From NCBI GenBank assembly GCA_015698045.1, contig BLAL01000036.1:124001-188000 (forward strand): DNA of 64,000 nt, in the 5' to 3' direction. Shown piece by piece: positions 59,056-64,000 of the stretch (positions within the stretch are counted from its first letter, which is position 1; each line of letters begins with the position of its first letter). The notes beneath the pieces were generated by a model. It did not search any database. It was not told the origin of the DNA and saw only the letters and a list, made by a program, of their open reading frames with translations. The position numbers and the translations under genes are program-made. The DNA comes from Rhizophagus clarus. Taxonomy: Eukaryota > Glomeromycota > Glomeromycetes > Glomerales > Glomeraceae.

Positions 59056-60283
59056 TTTTTTAAAAAAGGTTTGAAACAAATTAGTAAAAAAAGAAAGATA
59101 TAAATGGTTAGACTAAAGAAGAGCGAAGAAAAATTTAGTATAAAGTGGAAAAAGGAGCGAACGAAAAAGGATTGAAGAAGAAGCAGATGAAAAAGAATTG
59201 AAGAAGAAGCGGACGAAAAAGGATTGAAGAAGATTTGAATGTAAAATCAGAGATAAAAAAAGTTTAAAAAAAAGATTGGAAAAGTATCCTATATATAAAC
59301 TTTTCTAAAGTTTGATAAACTATTTAGATCAGTAAAACTTGATGTGACGCGTAAATAATTATAATGCATACTAATTAAATTATTATAGCGACGCATTATT
59401 AATTGTAATGCATAATTAAAATATTATAACAATGCATATTAGTTAATTGTACTCAAAATTAAATGGATTAAACAAGGGATAACGACGCATATTAGTTGAT
59501 TGTACTCTAAAATTAAATAAATTCGAGGGATAACAATGTATATTAGTTAATTGTAAATAAATTCGAAGGATAATGATGCATATTAATTATTTGTAAATAA
59601 ATTTGAGGGATACGGTAACAATGCACATTAGTGTTAATTGTACTCTAAAATTAAATAAATTTGAAGGATAACAATGTATATTAGTTAATTGTAAATAAAT
59701 TCGAGGGATAACAATGCATATTAATTATTTGTAAATAAATTCAAGGTATACGGTAACAATGCACATTAGTGTTAATTGTACTCTAAAATTAAATAAATTC
59801 GAGGGATAACAATGTATATTAGTTAATTGTAAATAAATTCGAGGGATAACGATGCATATTAATTATTTGTAAATAAATTTGAGAGATACGGTAACAATGC
59901 ACATTAGTTAACTGAAAATATCCAATCATAGTAGTAAATGGTATCGATCTCTTTCAATTACTCAAAATTAAATAAATTATTTGAAAATTTAACAATACAA
60001 AACAATACAATTAATCGAGATATAACGATGCATATTTAATTGTTGTACTCAAAAATTAAATAGATCAACAATACAATTAAGAAAAGTCTAAAAATATCTG
60101 TATTGTTTACTAATAAAACTGATCGTTGTCTACTACTAGTAAAGCTGAAATAATGAAATATATATATTACATCGTTTTTTGGTTTTGTTCAGGCAATAAA
60201 TTCCGTTTTTACTAGTTTTGTTCAGGCAACAAATTCACTTTCATAAAATTTGGTTCCGTTCACTATCGCTAAAATCACTCAAA
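59056..60283. promoter_or_regulatory. Head-to-head promoter region of the Plavaka element
   Basis: A shared upstream region. A purine-rich leader (59100-59230, with three near-copies of GAAAAAGAATTGAAGAAGAAGC) is on the accessory-gene side. The middle, about 59380-59910, is a higher-order tandem repeat described separately. Confidence 0.5.
59380..59910. repeat. Higher-order tandem repeat, 138-bp period
   Basis: The marker TACGGTAACAATGCACATTA occurs at 59611, 59749 and 59887, exactly 138 bp apart. Each period is made of about three related 46-bp subunits with GAGGGATAACAATG.ATATTA and TTGTAAATAAATT. Confidence 0.85.
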
Positions 60284-63163
60284 ATGACCTATAAATGTTT
60301 ATATTGTTCATGTACTTTTTCGTCAACTTATGCATTGAAACGACATATTTCGAACAAGCATCAATATATTGACGAAGATGAAGAAGTAACCTTTCAATCA
60401 AACATGCCACACGAAGAACCTGATCTCTGGGATGATAATGATAAAGAAGTATCAAAAGTGCCATATCATGAAGAATCCGGTCACTGGGATGATGATCTTT
60501 CAATGAAAGATGACGAATCTGAATCGAAAATAACATTAGAACAACCCGTAGAATCTCATGAAAATTTACAAATTTCTGAAGAGTCAGATGAGGAAAGTGG
60601 GGAATTTGATGACAACGATGAGTCGGATGAGGAAAGTGGTGAATTTGATGACGACGATAATGAGGATAATGAAGTTGACTTAACATACTCGTTATCTATC
60701 GATGCTGAAGATTTTTGTGGGACCACACTAGATGATGCAATAAGAGACAAAACACATCCACCTAACACTGAATGGCCAAACGACATTTATCGTGAATTCA
60801 TGGAAATTGTTATGGAATATCAATTATCTAATTCTTGCGGTGATAGGATAATTAAGTTAATCAATAAAAGCAGACAAGAGGCCGAAAAAAACCCATTACC
60901 AATAAATACTAAGGAAGGTCGTAAATTTCTTGATGTTAACGAATTTCCTTATATGAAATTCAAAAAAGTCCTTATCACGAAATTCCAGGGTAAAGATTAT
61001 TCTTTTTATTATCAACCGATAATTCATGGAATTAAAGTTCTGCTTCTTCAATCCGAAATGAATGAAGAATTTGTTTTTAAGTATAAAAATCACAATACAT
61101 TGATTAAGACTTATGGTGAACAATTCGAAAGTAATTGGTGGTATATCACGGAAAATAAAATTCCTGTCAATAACAAATTATTATCGATAATAATCTACGC
61201 CGATTCCACAACTTGTGATCATCTGGGCAAAACTTCTGAACATCCTATATATATTTCACTCGGAAATATACCAAATTGGCAGCGAAATAAATCTAACGCT
61301 AAAGTACTTGTTGGTTATTTGCCAAAATTGAAAGCAAAAGATAATACTACAAGGAATTCTGAGTCTTTGCGAAGATTACAGAGACTCGTTTTTCAGAGAT
61401 GTCTCCGAATATTATTATCGCCGATAATGAATCAAAATGACATGTATTTAGTTGTTCAAAATAAAATACATCCATTTACACCAAAATTATCGGTTATCCT
61501 TGCTGATATGGCAGAAGCAGGAGCATTTACCGCAACATATCTTCCATCAACTTCTAAACGACCATGTTATTATTGCTTGATAAATAACAAAGATCTTAAT
61601 AATATGGCATTATCTCATATTGATTTACGAACTCCAGAAAAGATGAAACTAGCTATTAGTGAGAATCAAGCAAGTGAATTTTCGATTCATAAGGAGTTTA
61701 ATTATTTTTGGGATTTTGACGATTTTAATATTTATGAGGCGACTGCTCCAGATCGTATGCATTTACTCGACCTTGGAGTAACAAAGTATCTCATAGAATT
61801 TACTCGTGAATTATTACACTGAAAGGTCAGCAATAGAGCAGTAAAAGATATGGACCACAGATTGTGCGCAATCCCACGATATCCAGGCTTAATAATATTA
61901 AAAAACGGATTGGAAAATATATCTAAATTTACTGCCAATAATTATCGTAATATAATGAAAGTGATTATTTTCGTTATAGATAATTTATACGATAATTATA
62001 AAGAAGGTGGAATACCATGTAAGAGACTGTACAACATTTTTCATAAATATTTGGTAATGTATATGAAGTTGCGTCAGGAGTCATTTACGGATACCGAGTT
62101 AACAGAATTAGAGGTAAATATCGATTATTAATTCTAAACCAAATCTTTAATTAGTATTTAATTTCAGTTTTTTAAAAATTTATTACTACTATTACTAGAC
62201 GTTAATAACTGAATTCTGTCAAGAATTTGTAACGATATTTGCCGAATATTCTCCAAGTCGCTGTAAAATACCTAAACTTCACGTGCTTCGTTATCATGTA
62301 ATTCTGTCAATTTGACTTTATGGTTCGATGAATGGGATGTCAACAGAAACATATGAAACTTTGCATAAGAAGAGCGTTAAAACTCCATATCGAATGACAA
62401 ATAAAAGAAATTATGTTCCACAAATGTTAACTACGGTAATGTTATATGATCTGTTTCGTCATAATCTATTTTAATCGATTAATTTAAATTTGATATGATA
62501 GGTGCGACGTCAATATTTAGCCTTGAAACAAAAAAAACCTACGATAAGGAGATCTAGTAGATTTCGAAATCTTTTATGGGAGTTCAAATTTACTGAAATT
62601 GAAACAACAGTTTCTAAAATAAAACAAGACACCGATATCCATCATCTGTATAAAGAAGGGTTTGATAACCTTCATGCAGGTTTTGAAGAGTTTTTGACAG
62701 AAAATGAGTTAGAATATGATTATGAATCTGGGCATTTTAAAATATATTCTAGTGTAGCTGTTGAATCAACTGATATTATCCGAACAGCAGGAACCTTTTA
62801 TGGTAATGAATGGTTCAGTGATGTAGTAGTCTTTTCCGAAGAAACTGCGTGGTATGGAAAGGTATGATATGCTTAAAATTTTTTATTAAGATTAGTGTCA
62901 TGATGACATATTATTAACTGAATTAAATTTAGGCACTTTTATTATTGGAATTTTCTGCAAAAGGTTTAAAAGAGCCAGTAAATCTTGCTTTATTACGATG
63001 GTATGAAGAAGTACAAGAAGAAGAGATCATATACGACTGTCCAAGATTATGGCTAACTGATCAATATACATGTGTTTACTTAGATTCGATTGATATGTCA
63101 GTTCACATTATACCAAGAAATAACTGTGAAAATGAATATTTTGTTAATACGTATATTTTTTAA
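60284..63163 (+). pseudogene. C2H2 + Plavaka-type transposase gene, in-frame stops
   Basis: The main exon 60284-61822 starts MTYKCLYCSCTFSSTYALKR with a C2H2 finger (C-x2-C-x12-H-x4-H), then an acidic stretch and the Plavaka core: GNIPNWQRNKSNAKVLVGYL, LADMAEAGAFTATYLPSTSK, CYYC, and DRMHLLDLGVTKYLIEF. A TGA at 61820-61822 interrupts it, and the same frame continues as RAVKDMDHRLCAIPRYPGLI to the donor near 62115. Further exons start near 62201 (TLITEFCQEFVTIFAEYSPS, with a second in-frame TGA near 62316), at 62502 (to about 62861) and at about 62935, ending at 63163. Plavaka proteins are the DDE transposases of fungal CMC elements. The decay looks young: only stop substitutions are seen. Stop read-through is a less likely alternative. 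Confidence 0.75.
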
Positions 63164-63258
63164 GGTGTAAAATAAAATTAGATTAATATTCTTAGTATTC
63201 ATTTGTATATGAGTGCGTTTTATGATTTATTAATGAAACAATAAATAATGGATTTAAC

Positions 63259-63645
63259 TTGATTATTTTTGATAATTGTCAATATCGCAAATCATCGTTG
63301 AGATTATTTTCGATAATTGTCAATATCGCAAATTATCAGTGCGATTATTTTCGATAACTGTCAATATCGCAAATTATCAGTGCGATTATTTTCGATAACT
63401 GTCAACATCGCAAATTATCAGTGCGATTATTTTTGATAATTGTCAATATCGCAAATCATCGTTGAGATTATTTTCGATAATTGTCAATATCGCAAATTAT
63501 CAGTGCGATTATTTTCAATAACTGTCAACATCGCAAATTATCAGTGCGATTATTTTCAATAATTGCCAACATCGCAAATCATCGTCGAGATTATTTTCGA
63601 TAATTGTCAATATCGCAAATTATCAGTACGATTATTTTAGAAAAA
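63259..63645. repeat. Right subterminal array, 41-bp unit x9
   Basis: Units of the type ATTATTTTCGATAACTGTCA then ATATCGCAAATTATCAGTGCG. ATTATCAGTGCG and ATCATCGTTGAG variants alternate, suggesting a higher-order pattern. Likely transposase binding sites at the right end. Confidence 0.9.
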
Positions 63646-63785
63646 GTTAAATATCGTTGTATAATTGTGAGATAATTATCGAATATTATCACATTATGTT
63701 GACCATCAATTTATAAATACGATATTTATCGATAAAGTGATAATTATCGATGTATATCTTCTGAAAAAATTTTCTGATGCACCTA

Positions 63786-64000
63786 AAAAAAAGAACAAGT
63801 TAATAAGAGACAAAAGAAAGAAGAATAAAAGCAAAAAAAACTTACCTGCTACAGTATTTAATCCTGAAGCTAAAGGTAACGCCATTAATTAAAAAATTTA
63901 AATTGTGGTTTATAATTTTTGAAAAAAAAAATTATTTTTTTATTTTTTTAAAAAAAAATTCCCTTATCATAAAACAAATGATTTTTTATTTTTTTAAAAA
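63786..64000 (-). other. Right flank: purine tract and possible 5' exon of a minus-strand gene
   Basis: On the minus strand an ATG near 63884 opens MALPLASGLNTVA and is followed, after one more base, by GTAAGT (about 63846) and a pyrimidine-rich stretch ending TTTTTTTAG at the edge of the Plavaka element. This looks like a first exon and intron of a transcript into whose intron the element landed. The rest, to the window end, is A/T homopolymer DNA. Confidence 0.35.

Larger units (their letters stand above)
56772..63785. mobile_element. Plavaka (CMC superfamily) DNA transposon, 7.0 kb
   Basis: Left-end sequence at 56774 (GTATCAGAAAATTTTTTTATGG then GATATATATC; see first 13 bases) is mirrored at the right end (in reverse complement from about 63783: GCATCAGAAAATTTTTTC then AGATATACATCGA). 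Between them lie a 124-bp tandem repeat, a minus-strand accessory gene, a 138-bp higher-order repeat, a plus-strand transposase gene and a 41-bp subterminal array. The flanks on both sides are purine-rich on the plus strand, so the element probably inserted into one such tract. Exact ends and target duplication could not be fixed. Confidence 0.75.

Noticed and set aside
1..64000. tRNA, rRNA or mitochondrial genes
   Set aside because: I scanned for T-loop and anticodon-arm words and conserved rRNA blocks and saw none convincing; a covariance-model search would be decisive.

Overview
The window looks like nuclear DNA of a filamentous fungus, most likely an arbuscular mycorrhizal fungus (Glomeromycotina, Rhizophagus-like). 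The base composition is very AT-rich. Conserved genes are split by many short GT-AG introns of about 55-180 nt. The protein set is opisthokont (XPF, RCC1, TPX2, a RAP1 with Myb and C-terminal helices, a VAMP). Large CMC/Plavaka-type transposons and hAT-like elements fill the rest. The taxon is inferred, not proven.

Region 1 (1-4.9 kb) is gene-poor: two long inverted-repeat MITEs, dispersed repeat fragments and one GC-richer insert ending in a 23-nt A tract. Region 2 (4.9-28.8 kb) is a compact block of eight genes: a RING + quasi-RRM protein, a VAMP/synaptobrevin v-SNARE, a large Ser-rich disordered protein, TPX2, XPF/RAD1, RCC1, a 253-aa coiled-coil protein with SYCP3-like organisation, and RAP1. 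I rebuilt the exon chains by hand; all junctions given keep phase except where stated. RCC1 makes RanGTP and TPX2 is a RanGTP-released spindle factor, so two ends of one pathway lie within 8 kb. XPF, the coiled-coil protein and RAP1 also point to chromosome biology.

Region 3 (28.8-35.3 kb) is repeat DNA: a 669-bp foldback element and a pogo/mariner-type MITE, both with TA target duplications, a purine-rich tract with splice-like micro-exons, and GATATC-type satellite. Region 4 (35.6-44 kb) is a nested transposon. A decayed CMC-type transposase gene on the minus strand is split by a 2,923-bp hAT-like element (37081-40003, 8-bp duplication GTGACGCT). A second hAT-like element (42027-43969, duplication GACGTAAA) sits at its 5' edge. 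Both have short TIRs, subterminal arrays of a short motif (TTTCGGCA in one, GATCTGATC in the other) and a kilobase-scale core of alternating poly-A/poly-T hairpin units built on AACGATTT/AAATCGTT. The first also holds a tandem array of 42-45 nt units bounded by perfect splice-like signals. This is the most unusual structure in the window.

Region 5 (44-56.7 kb) has two degraded gene remnants (an acidic protein; a Myb/SANT-like protein with coiled coil), minisatellites, MITEs and purine/pyrimidine tracts. Region 6 (56.77-63.79 kb) is a nearly complete 7-kb Plavaka element. It has imperfect inverted ends, subterminal arrays (124-bp and 41-bp units), a plus-strand C2H2 + Plavaka transposase and a head-to-head minus-strand accessory gene. 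Both genes carry in-frame stops. No rRNA, tRNA or CRISPR was recognised.
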